Source of the DNA: Isoetes taiwanensis
Lineage: Eukaryota; Streptophyta; Lycopodiopsida; Isoetales; Isoetaceae
Assembly: GCA_021234155.1 (NCBI GenBank)
Contig: JAJEKV010000129.1
Span: forward strand, 1,903,963 to 1,967,962
Length of the DNA: 64,000 nt
Direction: 5' to 3'
In this document: piece by piece, positions 1-10,533 of the stretch
Layout: each line of letters begins with the position of its first letter
How positions within the stretch are numbered: position 1 is the stretch's first letter
Notes under the pieces: model-generated
What the model was told of the DNA's origin: nothing
Seen by the model: only the letters and a program-made list of their open reading frames with translations
The model's database searches: none
Translations under genes and position numbers: made by a program

Positions 1-254
1 GCATATAGGAATGAGGGAAGAAACCTTCCACAGCTAGGCAGAATCGTCGAATTTGAGCGAGCTTGTGAAAGACGTGATTAATGTTGGGGCAGAATCAAAT
101 TGAAGAAAAGTTTATGGATCTGCAGCTTCCTTTGAGCTTCCTACAAAGGGGCTTTCCCATGAAGGCCGAGACCTGAATGCTAAACGTGAGGTCAGGTCGT
201 GCAAATCTGAGACAATTGATGCACAAGAACAAAATCTGAGTTGATTGATCAAAA

Positions 255-745
255 TCAGTGGGACACCTTCCTTATTCGCCCCCTAATGACGTGGCATCAA
301 ATCTGGCCGTCCAATTCACGCATCAACGGTCATATCGGCAGTGGGTCGAATAAGGCCCAGATTCCACTGAGCCGGAAGTTCATACCTGGACGAATTGCAG
401 AAATCCAAGTAGCTTCTTTCTGAGTTTTGCGATTCCATCACACCCCGGCAGTTCCTGATGTGGCGGCAATTATCAGAGATTTTACTCCCGGGCAAGATCC
501 CCCGGGAGTTTGCTGGTCCTGTAACAAAAACCTGCCATCTGGATGTGGCTGTATATTGCTGAAGAATTGACGAAATTGTAGTGGAATGGTGGCCCTGGAA
601 TTTAGGGTGGAAGATCGAGACTCCAGAGGTAACAGACAGCCATTCGGTGGAATCTGGGCCTAAGGAATCTGGCCGTCCAATTCAAGCATCAACGGTCGGA
701 TATGATGCCACATGAGTAGGGGTCGATAAGGAAGGCTCTTGAAAT
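255..745. repeat. foldback (inverted-repeat) element
   Basis: The stretch 265-385 reappears in reverse complement at about 633-745. Shared segments include CTTCCTTAT, GTGGCATCA, the block ATCTGGCCGTCCAATTCA with GCATCAACGGT, and AGGCCCAGATTCCAC. About 250 bp of unrelated sequence separates the arms. This is the form of a non-autonomous foldback or MITE-type element. No coding capacity is visible and target-site duplications were not resolved. Bases 1-254 show nothing recognisable. Confidence 0.5.
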
Positions 746-949
746 CAGTTGTCAGTATATTGTAGATATATGCCAATATGGATGTTCTTTGTAACTGGCC
801 TAAACCTATTGTTGCAGGTATTATGCCGATGGAGCCCCTGCGGATATGGCAGAAAAAACTAAAATTCTCTTGCGATTTCTCGAGAGGACCATTGTCAGAG
901 CAGGAGGTGGAATCCTCTCTTTTGAATAGCCTCTAGGGTTAAGGTACAC

Positions 950-1245
950 ATGGCTAAACGCATGAAGCAACAATTTGTATGGAAAGGTATAAATTTCAGC
1001 TCCACAATTTCCGGGCAACTGTTTGAAGATCTGAACACGGATCTGCTTGAAAAATATATTTTTCTGGTCAAGAAATGCATAGAAGATGCTATTAGACAGA
1101 TGAAGTTATTTTAGTTGGGGGATCTACTAGAATACCTAAAGTGCAAGAGCTCCTGAAAGATTTCTTCAAGAGAGAAGAGCTCTGTAAGATGATTAATCCA
1201 GATGAAGATGTAGCTCATGGAGCACCTATTCATGCCACAGTTTGA
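950..1245 (+). pseudogene. Hsp70 fragment (end of the ATPase domain)
   Basis: From 1099 to the TGA at 1243-1245 the frame reads [19 protein letters not shown] followed by an [12 protein letters not shown]-like stretch. This is the conserved Hsp70 segment that closes the nucleotide-binding domain (consensus [14 protein letters not shown] and NPDEAVAYGAA). About 150 bp upstream, another frame encodes the preceding Hsp70 stretch (FEDLNTDLLEKYIFLVKKC, like FEELNMDLFRKCMEPVEKC). A frameshift near 1098 joins them. The rest of the roughly 650-residue chaperone is absent, no intron signals are seen, and the usual substrate-binding domain does not follow. It is a degenerate gene fragment with no likely function. 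Confidence 0.8.
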
Positions 1246-1286
1246 GAAGCCCTTTTTTGCCCTAGTTTTTTCCTGCCTGTGCCATT

Positions 1287-1365
1287 AGAGAGAGAGGGAG
1301 AGGGAGAGAGAGGGAGAGGGAGAGGGAGGGGGGGGGGGGAGGAAGGGAGGGAGGGAGGGAGGGAG
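1287..1365. repeat. GA/GGGA-rich simple repeat
   Basis: Purine-only tract of GAGAGAGG, GGGAGA and GGGAGGGA units including a run of about ten G. It directly abuts the GCATGTTGGAGCC minisatellite. Confidence 0.9.
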
Positions 1366-3060
1366 AGCATGTTGGAGCCTAGATGGCAGGTTTGAGCCAT
1401 CTTGGCATGTTGGAGCCTAGGTGGCATGCTTGAGCCACCTTGGCATATTGGAGCCTAGGTGGCATGTTTGAGGCACCTTGGCATGTTGGAGCCCACGTGG
1501 CATGTTTGAGCCACTGGCATGTCCGAGCCATCCCGGCATGTTGGAGCCCACGTGGCATGTTTGAGCCACCCTGGCATGTCTAAACCACCTTGGCATATTG
1601 GAGCGTGCATGACATGTTTGAGCCCACGTGGCATGTTAGAGCCCACTTGGCATGTTTGAGCCAACTAGGTGGCATGGTGGATCCTAGGAGCGCAACATGT
1701 GAACCATAAAAAATAGCATATGAAATCAATTAAACAATTGAAAAATATTGCATTACAAATGGCATCTTTAGGCCATTAATGTTTGAATCGGAATGTTGAA
1801 GCCAACTCGGCATGTTGGAGCCTAGGTAGCGTGTTTGATCCATCTTGACATGTTGGAGCCCACGTGGCATGGTTGAGCTACCTTGGTATGTTGGAGCCTA
1901 GGTGGCATGTTTGAGCACCTTAGGCATGTTAAAGCCTAGGTGGCATGTTGGAGCTCACGTGGCATGTTTGAGCCATCTTGGCATGTTGGAGCCAACCAGG
2001 TGGCACGGTAGATCCTAGGGGCACAATATTTGAACCATAAAAACGAAATGAAATCAATTAGACTATTAATAGATATTGTGAAAATTCTAATTATACCCCT
2101 CATGTTTGCGAAAATTCCAAATATACCCTCCAAAAGAAGAACATTTTTGGAAAAAAGGTAGTAGAGTTTTTGTTGCTCCTCGAATGCAAAAGTTGTCTTC
2201 GCAAACATAATAGATTAGAATAAGTTCTTCTAAACAACGTCGAATTCATCGAAATTGGAGTTGAAATTCACAAGTTATGCTCATTTACATCGTCTATTAT
2301 AGCACTTACTTAAAACACTATAACTTAAAGGTTCCAACTCCGTTTTAGACATTCTACTGCTGTGGATAGTCCTCAATCATATCTACAAGTTTCATGGAGG
2401 ATACTTTTTTAGTTGATTGATCACAAGAAAGTTGTTGCCATTTGAGCTAAATATCCTATTTATAGGGGTATCTTTGGAATATTTGTAAACTTGAGGGGTA
2501 TATTTGGAATTTTCCCATAAATATTTCATTAGAAATGGTATTTTTAGGCCATTAATGTTTGAATTAGGATCTTGGAGCCACCTTGGCACGTTAGAGCCTA
2601 GATGGCGTGTTTAAGCCATCCTGACATATTGGAGTCCACGTGGCATGTTTGAGCCACCTTGGCATGTTGGAGCCAACTAGGTGGCATGGTCGACTCTAGG
2701 GGCTTAACATTTGAACCATAAAAAATAACATATAAAATCAATAAAACCGTTAATAAATATTTCATTAGAAATGGCAATTTTAGGCCATTAATGTTTGAAT
2801 TGGAATGTTGAAGCCATCTTGGCATGTTGGAGCCTAAGTGGCATGTTTGAGCCATCTTAGCATGTTGGATCCCACGTGGCATATTGGAGCCACCTTGGCA
2901 TGTTTGAGCCATTGGAGCCTACGTGGCATGTTAGAGCCCACGTGGCATGTTTAAGCCACCTTGGGTGGCATGTTTCAGTCTAGATGGCATGTTGGAGTCT
3001 ACATGGGCATGTTTGAGCCAGGGTGGCATGTTGGAGCCTATGTTGCATATTTAAAACAAC
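1366..3060. repeat. GCATGTTGGAGCC / GCATGTTTGAGCC minisatellite with higher-order structure
   Basis: Units of about 19-21 bp, alternating TGGCATGTTGGAGCC with CACG or TAGG, then TGGCATGTTTGAGCCACCT, make dimers of about 40 bp. They occur in blocks at about 1366-1680, 1800-2015, 2570-2700 and 2800-3055. The blocks are separated by three copies of an AT-rich spacer (about 1675-1800, 1995-2077 continuing at 2526-2570, and 2680-2815) containing GTGAACCATAAAAA-type sequence and GGCCATTAATGTTTGAAT. Block plus spacer forms a higher-order repeat. Small minus-strand open frames here merely translate the repeat. Confidence 0.9.
2078..2516. mobile_element. MULE-like MITE inserted in the minisatellite spacer
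   Basis: The middle spacer copy is interrupted by 439 bp with imperfect inverted termini of about 60 bp: GTGAAAATTC-AA-TATACCCCTCA on the left, and the reverse complement of a GGGAAAATTCCAAATATACCCCTCAA terminus on the right. The flanks ATAGATATT (2069-2077) and ATAAATATT (2517-2525) look like a 9 bp target duplication with one mismatch. The third spacer copy (near 2755) is uninterrupted and serves as the empty site. Long termini plus a 9 bp duplication suit a Mutator-like non-autonomous element. A related element lies at 53.0-53.4 kb. Confidence 0.7.
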
Positions 3061-3620
3061 ATTTCAAGCATAGAGTAAAATAACATTAATATGTTTTTCT
3101 GTAACAGTTCACTGACAAAATTTTTGATCACTTGTTAGGCCAAGTGCAAATAGTGTGGATACCAGAAATTATATAATTTTTTTCCCCTTGCAAATCTGCC
3201 GGGGTCTTCCAAGTACCTTTTTTCTGAAAATTTGAAGCACCGGTTCTTAAAAGACTCTTACATTAAGTGTTTTTACGAGAACATTCAAAACAAATACTTG
3301 GTAATTGTCGCATCGAATGGCACGACATCGACAGGAGTCAGCACCTCTATTGGATAAGTCTTGAAGCTCTTAACCAATGTCTGGACATGGTCATTGAAGC
3401 ACATTCTCTAAGTTAAATTAGACAGAGCTGGTTCACAATAAAAAATGGAGACCTTCATAAACCAATTGATATCTGACTGATAAAAGCGTTTGAACTACTC
3501 TAGTTTTAGAGTAGTTTGCTCTGTCATGTTTTATTCTTCTTTCGAATTGAACTTGAATTCGACTGGCATGCAAGGTGCACATTAGGGATTTTTGAGATCA
3601 TGGAAGGGATTTCTAAGAAT
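3061..3620. other. intergenic, nothing recognised
   Basis: AT-rich sequence without a coding signal, RNA gene or clear repeat that I can identify on either strand. Confidence 0.5.
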
Positions 3621-4100
3621 TGCTGACTAAGCTATATGAACTGTCAATCAGAAAACAGAACTGGTAATCCAGTCAGCAAAACAGTTATAACTAACTCACT
3701 GGATCAGATTTTCTAGCATATGTATTGATAGAACCTTGGGTGGTTTGCTTATCCAACCTTGGGTGGTTTGCTTTCTGGATCACATTTTCCAACCTTGGGT
3801 GGTTTGCTTATCTTTTAGCCCCGTAAGATAATAAAAAATATAAAAAAAACAACATTTTTTAGAGTTTTGACAATCACAAATGGTTAAAATATGTGCAAAG
3901 CACCCAAGGTTGGAAAGATCTCAATGAGATCTATTGCACTAAACGAGAGCTTATTTGGACTTTTCTATCAACAACTATGCTAGAAAAAATGATCCAGAGA
4001 GCTAGTTATAATTGTTTTGTTATAATTGTTTTGCTGACTAGACCCGTTAGGCTCTGATTTCTAATTGGTACTTTATTTATCTTCATTTGGCTTAGTTGGC
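3621..4100. repeat. long inverted repeat (foldback element)
   Basis: The left arm (about 3621-3735) and right arm (about 3965-4100) are reverse complements with some divergence. Shared landmarks are TGC(T/C)(G/A)ACTAAGC, CAAT(C/T)AGAAA, GTCAGCAAAACA(G/A)TTATAAC and TTTCTAGCATA followed by TTGATAGAA. The right arm carries an extra tandem copy of AAAACAATTATAAC. The loop side has three direct copies of CCTTGGGTGGTTTGCT (3733-3812) and its inverse near 3900-3914. This is a stem-loop-capable non-autonomous element with no coding potential. Confidence 0.65.
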
Positions 4101-4140
4101 ATGTTTTGAAGACCCTTTATAATCTAAAAAAAAAACCCTA

Positions 4141-4900
4141 ATGTTTGGCCAGGTGCGGGCATTTAACGAGGATAAGGCTATCACAAAAGAGAGGTAACGG
4201 AGGACAAAGGTCTATTACTATCATCAATATTCATCTTCCAAAAATTAAGCTTGAAGAACGATACTTTCTTTGCAGGCAGGTTTTCAGAAAGAGATGGAGC
4301 TGGACCCTTAATAGCCAAGGGTTGGGTCGGATTAACAATAGCTGATGGTTCAACCAAGGCAGCAGGTTCTGCATCTTGTTCTTGGCCATAGATGGTTCTC
4401 CCAACCTAGCTATCAGTTTGACATTTCTTTTCTTTGCCAATGCTCTGAGCCAATTAGTGTCCATCCTTAAGGGCATCCTCACATCCCACTTAGTTTTAAA
4501 GCACAGCTCGGAGGCTTCTTGTCACTGGATAATCCCTTTTTATACAGAGTCTTACAAGGATGTCCATGTTTCCCTTTATGCCAGATAGAGCCAAAGACTT
4601 ATAGGATGGCAGAATCCAGCCATAGCCTTTGGCACTGGTAGAGACATTCTTCCATGTAGCCAGCTTGTTCATTTTGCTGGCAGGCATCATTGAAGGGTTA
4701 CTTCCTCCATTTGAAGACACATTCTAAGAACTGGAGCTGTTGCGTATCTTTGATACTGCAGATGAGAGCATCCTGCACATTGTTGTGCGTGCCTTCCCAC
4801 ATCGCGACCACTATCCCGATCTTTTCAACGTCCTCTGCATTCTTACCAGTCCGCGAAAACAAGCATAGATCTTTTCTACGATCCCCTTTCGTCTGATGAA
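4141..4900 (-). other. uncharacterised coding-like fragments
   Basis: Three minus-strand open frames follow one another: about 4897-4690, 4720-4496 and 4482-4231. They look like one peptide broken by frameshifts; the middle one contains NKLATWKNVSTSAKGYGW. I do not recognise a family. Splice sites, promoter and a convincing start are not apparent. It could be a gag-like retroposon remnant or a degenerate host gene. Confidence 0.2.
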
Positions 4901-5447
4901 TCGCCTATGTGATTTCAATGCACCACTTATGATCACTGGAAGAAGTGATAATCCTCATCGGCTTGACATATGGGTCCCGGAATCCTCATCTCAAAACGTC
5001 AAAAAGTGTGCACGCATCCCTTTCTGAGCGCCATGTCCATGTAACATCCGAGGACTAGATTTAGGACTATCAAGATATATCATTTTGAGACCTATCCTAA
5101 GCGTCAAAATCCAAAAGATTTGGTCACTTTGCCTACAACTTTTATCTTTAAATTACTAACATCTCAAATCTTCAGGGATGTTAAGAGTCATTGACAAGAA
5201 CTTTAACATGCTACAAGAACTTTAACATGCTACAGATCATTGCCCTTTCTTTACACTTTATTTCGGGTAAACAGACAATGGCAACATGTTTGCTTTCACA
5301 CATACATTTCACCCATAATTCAAGAACTAATGCATCAGAAATAATCATGTTTTGACAAATCATATTAGAAATCTAAATTTGCAAAAGCCGCACTCTCTGT
5401 CCACCATCATATCTTATATTTGCCAATATGAAGTATCCAACCTTACC
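4901..5447. other. intergenic and likely PUS7 3' UTR
   Basis: No gene seen. The part next to 5448 is downstream of the PUS7 stop codon and probably contains its 3' UTR. A short imperfect duplication, (A)CAAGAACTTTAACATGCTAC, lies near 5196-5233. Confidence 0.4.
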
Positions 5448-8400
5448 TTATGCCTTTGCTTTCTTTTTCTTGTTTTCTGCTTCTTCGGACAAGATCTTGT
5501 GCTCAGCCACCTGCATCCAAGCCAGAAAAGTTAATCCCATAAGACAAAGCCAGAGCCACATTCCTTTATAAATAATGTACTGGTTTACCGAGGTTGATCC
5601 CTTCAGCAACTCCCGAATGGCCATCGTGGCATAGCTTGACGTCGGTAATGTGAAAGCCAGTTGCAAGGCTGTAAGTGAGCCAGTTGATTTATCTAAGTCT
5701 GCATCTTTGACAGGAGATCCCAAGACCTTGTCAAGATCAGTTACAGCTAATGGCTTTGCAGAATCATCATACTTTATGATTTTCCTGTAAATGCAAATTA
5801 TGGAATGGCCATGTCTTAATATTGCAAAAATAAATGCTATGATCAAATGTAAATACCATTTCATGTCCCTTGGCTTGACAATAACGTGCCTGTAACCACC
5901 AGATAAGTGTTCCATAGAGAATTCCCTGCAAAAAAGTATTACAACTCGTAAAGGAAACAAAAAGGTATCTAATATAAATGCAAGATCTGATAACTCACTT
6001 GACATTGTGAACACTGCCAGTTAAATCTACCCCATCCTGCAGTTAGACAACTCCGCGTGCTAAGAAAAAAATCATGTCCAAACCCAATGGACTTGACGCA
6101 TGTACCTTAAGAGCAAGATCTTGATAAACTTGGGCTGTGTCATTTTTTGGATACACTACAGATGATCTAAGAAAAGAAAGGTATATCAGACTCAAGATAG
6201 TTAAAGATCCCAGTCCAAAAATTTAATGGAGGATGGTAGCAGATAGCAACCCAGGTAGAGGTAAAACAATGTCTTCAATACCATATCTCCCACTGTTGAT
6301 ATCTTCGTCAGTCACATGCTGCTCGTTACAAACAAAATAAGTATAAGTTATAGGTATAGTTGAAAGCCTTCACACTCTTGTGGGATTTACCTTTACACTC
6401 TTATGGCTTTCACCACCCAAGTCAAAATCACCATCCATGTCGAGACATTCATCGTCCCCCTCAGAAGAAGTGTTCACTCCATTATTCTCACTTTCAGAAA
6501 GAACTAAATCTCCTTCAACAACATTACTGGGTCCTGCAAAATTGTGTTAACAGAATGATCTAAATTATAATCATAAAAGGAGGACAAAAAACTTACCATA
6601 CTTCTGCAGCCGGTACGTCGCAGCATGATTCCACAAATAGCTTTGATAGCTATGAACATACCTAAAATTTTGGCACAATTCTATAAGAAAACCTCCACCC
6701 AATAATACGTTTATTTATGAATATGTTTATTGAACTGTTGAATAAGCCAATCAGCCATTTCGATAGGATGGTAGCCCAAATGGACATGTTGACTGTTATG
6801 AAGATCAATAAATTTGAAAAACGCTTCTAATCATTTCGACAATCCTATTCCTTGTTCATTTAGAATCTTAAGCATCCTTACATCATCCTCAATGTCCTCG
6901 GAATGTTAAGTATTGCCTGGAGACGATTGTCTGGATCCTTGTTCAAACCAAAAAGCTGAAAGCAAAAGAAAAGATTCATATTATTACCAGGTACGAATAT
7001 TGTTAATGCTACACCCTTAGGATTTTCAGGATGCAACACTGTAAAACCACTTATATATGGGTGCATAACCACAAAACTACTGTCAAAAAGAAAAAAAAGA
7101 AAACTACTATACGTTATAGCAGATTAATTATGTATATTGGACATCTATAGTGTGCCAGAATGGACTCTTGATACTTACAACTTGTCTTTCTGCAAGCATG
7201 TGATTGGGCATGAGTCTCATTGCTTTTTCAGCATTCTTTGATGTCTGAAAACTTTCTTTAGCATCGAGTACAGCCTTGTGCTGTGTGGCTCAAGTTAAGG
7301 ATACATTTATCGTCTGGATAAAAGGAGAAAAATCAAATTACATCAGAAACATCCTAAATGTATGGATATCCCCTTCTCTTGGCTGCAAAAGCAGGTCAAC
7401 CACTTCATTCCATTTCCCTTGTAGAAGTTTGGCCCCTAATGCATGTGTTGGTATTGATTCACTTCCAAAACGCTGTTGCCAAGTGATTCATAACAAGATG
7501 GTATGTTAATTATCCAAGACAATAACTTTAGATAACTCATATCTAACAATGCATTTACCTGTAAGCCAAAGTAATTTATAAACCCACTTATCTTCAAGCT
7601 TCTTGCAGCCTTACGAACATAATCATCTTTCTCTGCTACCACGTTGCTTCAAGATGATAATCAAGGCTTAAATATCTTTAACATTGTTGATAAAGTCGAA
7701 TGATCAACAATTCAAAGCAGAGCCGAAGAGGGAAAAATACCGCAAAGTAACCGTGAAGCGATTGCCAGAAAGATCGCCCAGGCGTAGTGCTTTATCAACA
7801 TAACTGTAAAGAAATTAAACCATCAAATCTACGTACAAGCCATAGAAGTTGCATTAATCTTTTTCTAACTAATGCCAAGTGGTAGGAATAAATCCAATTG
7901 CCACTAAATCTAGCTTGGGGTTTCTAAAAAGTGGCCTTAATCTTGAATTGAGATAAATCAAAATGGAACATAAATCTAGCTTGGGGTTTCTAAAAAGTGG
8001 CCTTAATCTTGAATTGAGATAAATCAAAATGGAACATACAAAAGTAAATACAAAAGCCCCTGACAACGGAGAAAGTTCACATTCCTTCAAATCATAACTC
8101 CGATCATTAATAAAAGAGAGATTAGAGGCTTAGCAGATTTCTGGCAAGACATTCTGGAGGGAAGAATATTTAATGCTGAAGCACTATAATCTAATAAGCT
8201 ATATACCATAGGTTTCTTCGAACAATCCGATTTGCATAAATTATACAATTTTGGCCCCGTTCCTATCCTAATTGCACCAGTCCATGCTAATACTGTAAAT
8301 GCGGCAAAAAAAAGAAACAATGCAAATTCTAGATGCGACAAAAAAAGAAACAATTGCAATCCAAATGATCTCTAATTTTCTAACATCAACACTTACCTGA

Positions 8401-10318
8401 AATTTCCTATTTTAAAACCATATAAACTATTGTTCAGCTTGGCCAACTTTGACGCCTGTTGTTTAAATACTGTAACCTGAAACAAGAAAATTCCATCAAC
8501 GTGTCATATTACCAAAAGGAATCCATTGCCCAGAAATCAGAATCAATAAGGTGCAAAAAGACTAATGTCAAAATCAATTATTTTTCAGAATACTAATTTC
8601 TACCTATTGACAAACTACATTTCTTCCTCAATTCATCTGCACATATAAGCACATATGACGATGAGCATTTAAGACTGTAGGCTACTTAATTAATTGTTTG
8701 ATTCTATAAGCTACAATTTTATGAAGACTTTTGGTATTATTGGTTGCCAAAGGAACGATCCATGGATAGAAAACACCAAAGAAAAGCCCTTAGTTACAGG
8801 CATACCCCTTGGGTCGTGACGCCACGTTTGTCCTTTGTGCCAGCAAACCCAAATGACCTAGGCTGTAAATCAATGAGATGAGTGCAACTGCTACATTGAT
8901 GTCTAGTGTAAGAATCATGTCTTATACCTTCACTCCAAGCTTACGTCCTATCACCATAAGGGCCTCCTGCGTTCCTTTATTTTCTTTGCATAGATGGAAA
9001 CTATTAAAAAATGCTACAACTGTCAGAAAAGAAGAGTTTGAACATGATAATTTAACTAATCTAAAAAAAAATAAACAAATAAAATCAACAACCCTAAGAC
9101 AGAACACTTACTGACAGAATTTTGGCCTATCAGGTGGCCAGTAATCCGCGCCCCTTCTATCAACGGGCATATTTTTCTCGTCCCTTTGACGTTTCTGAGC
9201 AGGTTCGTTTTCATTATTGTCTCTATGTCGTTTTCCCCGTTGTTTGGTTTTGTTCTTATAAGTAACACGGATACACCTATCCTTTGGATCTGATGATGTA
9301 ATAGTGTCTGTCACGACAAAAGGGAATTTTTCCCTAAAGAATGTGTGAAGTTCCTGGTTGTTGAGTATAAGCAATGGCATTAGATGGGCATTTTTGAATG
9401 GGATATTGCATATAGAAACAAAATGATGTTAGATGAACTAAACCAAACATACACAATCTACATCTTTGCAATGCTAAGAATGCAATATTACATGAATGCC
9501 ACACGCTATACTTTTAGAGAATTATTACCGTTCTGTGTGATTTGTCAGAATCTGGAAGAAGCAAAATATCATAATTGCCAGATGCATCGTTTTTAATCAT
9601 CTCAAGCATCTCCTTCAATCTCCCTACATTCGCATCGCCAGCTAAGACTCTGAAGGATTCTAATTCTGAAGTATAATCTGAGACTGGTAAACCAACATCT
9701 GCTTCCACCTTATTTGCCTCATTGTGCCCATTCACCAAATCCTGCTAATAGAAGAAATAAATTTCCAGTTCATGCAAGTGGAAAAAAAAAACAACTTACC
9801 TCACTAGGGGCATTCAAACTTGTCAACTCAACCACGTTACCATTAGGGTCCACCTCATTGACAATGAAGTCGGCATATCTGGAAAAACAAGAGAACAGAG
9901 TTGTCAAGAAGCACATGGACGGACATGAATCCTTGTTAAGACGCTCAGAAGCATCACATTTCCTATCAAAGTAGCAAAAGAACACAATGTTTTATGGTAT
10001 CAGACAGAATCAATAATGTGGAAGATGCTTTAGATGTTCAAGAATGTGTTCTAATCTTTGTGGTTTGATTGTCTTACTAGCCTACCTCTGTTTCAGTATG
10101 CCTTTGAACCCTGGCAAACTGCTAATATAGCAGACGATTCCAACATCCTCCTCTATTGCCATCTCGCCCGCAATTTGGGCTGCAGTTCCTTGATCACAAA
10201 GTTTGATCCCGCAGGCTCGAGACTGGTGGACCCAAAACGAATTCCGACCCCTCTTTACAGCTTTAATCTTCGAAAGAGTGTTGAGCGTCTTTTGGAGCAA
10301 ACGGATGCATAAATGCAT
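5448..10318 (-). CDS. PUS7: PUS7/TruD-family tRNA/mRNA pseudouridine synthase, 20 exons
   Basis: Converts uridine to pseudouridine in RNA. Exons read from the minus strand: 10318-10086, 9878-9800, 9741-9529, 9353-9112, 9000-8928, 8862-8806, 8476-8397, 7803-7741, 7646-7559, 7472-7370, 7282-7179, 6955-6882, 6661-6597, 6533-6391, 6318-6251, 6166-6106, 6036-5999, 5925-5857, 5784-5589 and 5510-5448. All phases join without a stop, giving 703 residues, the usual plant length. Family marks: KQRYADFIVNEV near residue 77, catalytic motif GFAGTKDKRGVTT with the Asp at about 291, GFINYFGLQRFG near 368-379, MYVHSYQSYLWN near 470, LQLAFTLPTSSYATMAIREL near the C terminus, and a lysine-rich tail. All introns are GT-AG except one AT-AC intron. 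The start is the first in-frame ATG. A later Met (MAIEEDVGI) is an alternative, since the extra N terminus could be a leader. The gene appears intact. Confidence 0.93.
7283..7369 (-). other. U12-type AT-AC intron of PUS7
   Basis: Read on the minus strand, the 87 bp intron begins ATATCCATAC and ends with TCCTTAACTTGAGCCACAC. The donor fits the minor-spliceosome consensus (ATATCCTT) with one mismatch in eight. CCTTAAC fits the U12 branch site, with its adenosine 12-13 nt from the AC acceptor, the spacing typical of this class. Using this junction restores frame (PREGE joined to HKAVLDAKE). No GT donor in the vicinity gives a continuous frame. Confidence 0.85.
7906..8037. repeat. 66 bp tandem duplication in a PUS7 intron
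   Basis: Two essentially identical 66 bp copies starting AAATCTAGCTTGGGGTTTC lie in the intron between the exons at 8476-8397 and 7803-7741. This looks like a recent local duplication. Confidence 0.95.
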
Positions 10319-10533
10319 ATATTAGGGTTTTAAGGGTTTAAAGAAAATGAGCTGATATAAATACGTCCCATTTTAGGTCTCAAAAAAACTGAAGAAAGAA
10401 AAATCCAAATGGCTCCGGCGATGCTGCAAGGACAGTTTGAACCCAAATGTGCAAAAATTCGAGGCGAATTTGACACGACAAAGATATGGTGAACAAGTCT
10501 CCGGTATGGTGTTAAATTTGTCTCCCTTGAAGA
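10319..10533. promoter_or_regulatory. compact bidirectional promoter region
   Basis: Only 215 bp separate the PUS7 start (minus) from the PPR start (plus), so both genes must share this interval for promoters and 5' leaders. No TATA box is convincing. Inferred from the head-to-head arrangement only. Confidence 0.5.

Noticed and set aside
1366-3060. Regular short repeats with spacers, superficially CRISPR-like
   Set aside because: Spacers are not unique, units are degenerate and partly palindromic-free dimers, and the context is a plant nuclear genome. It is a minisatellite.
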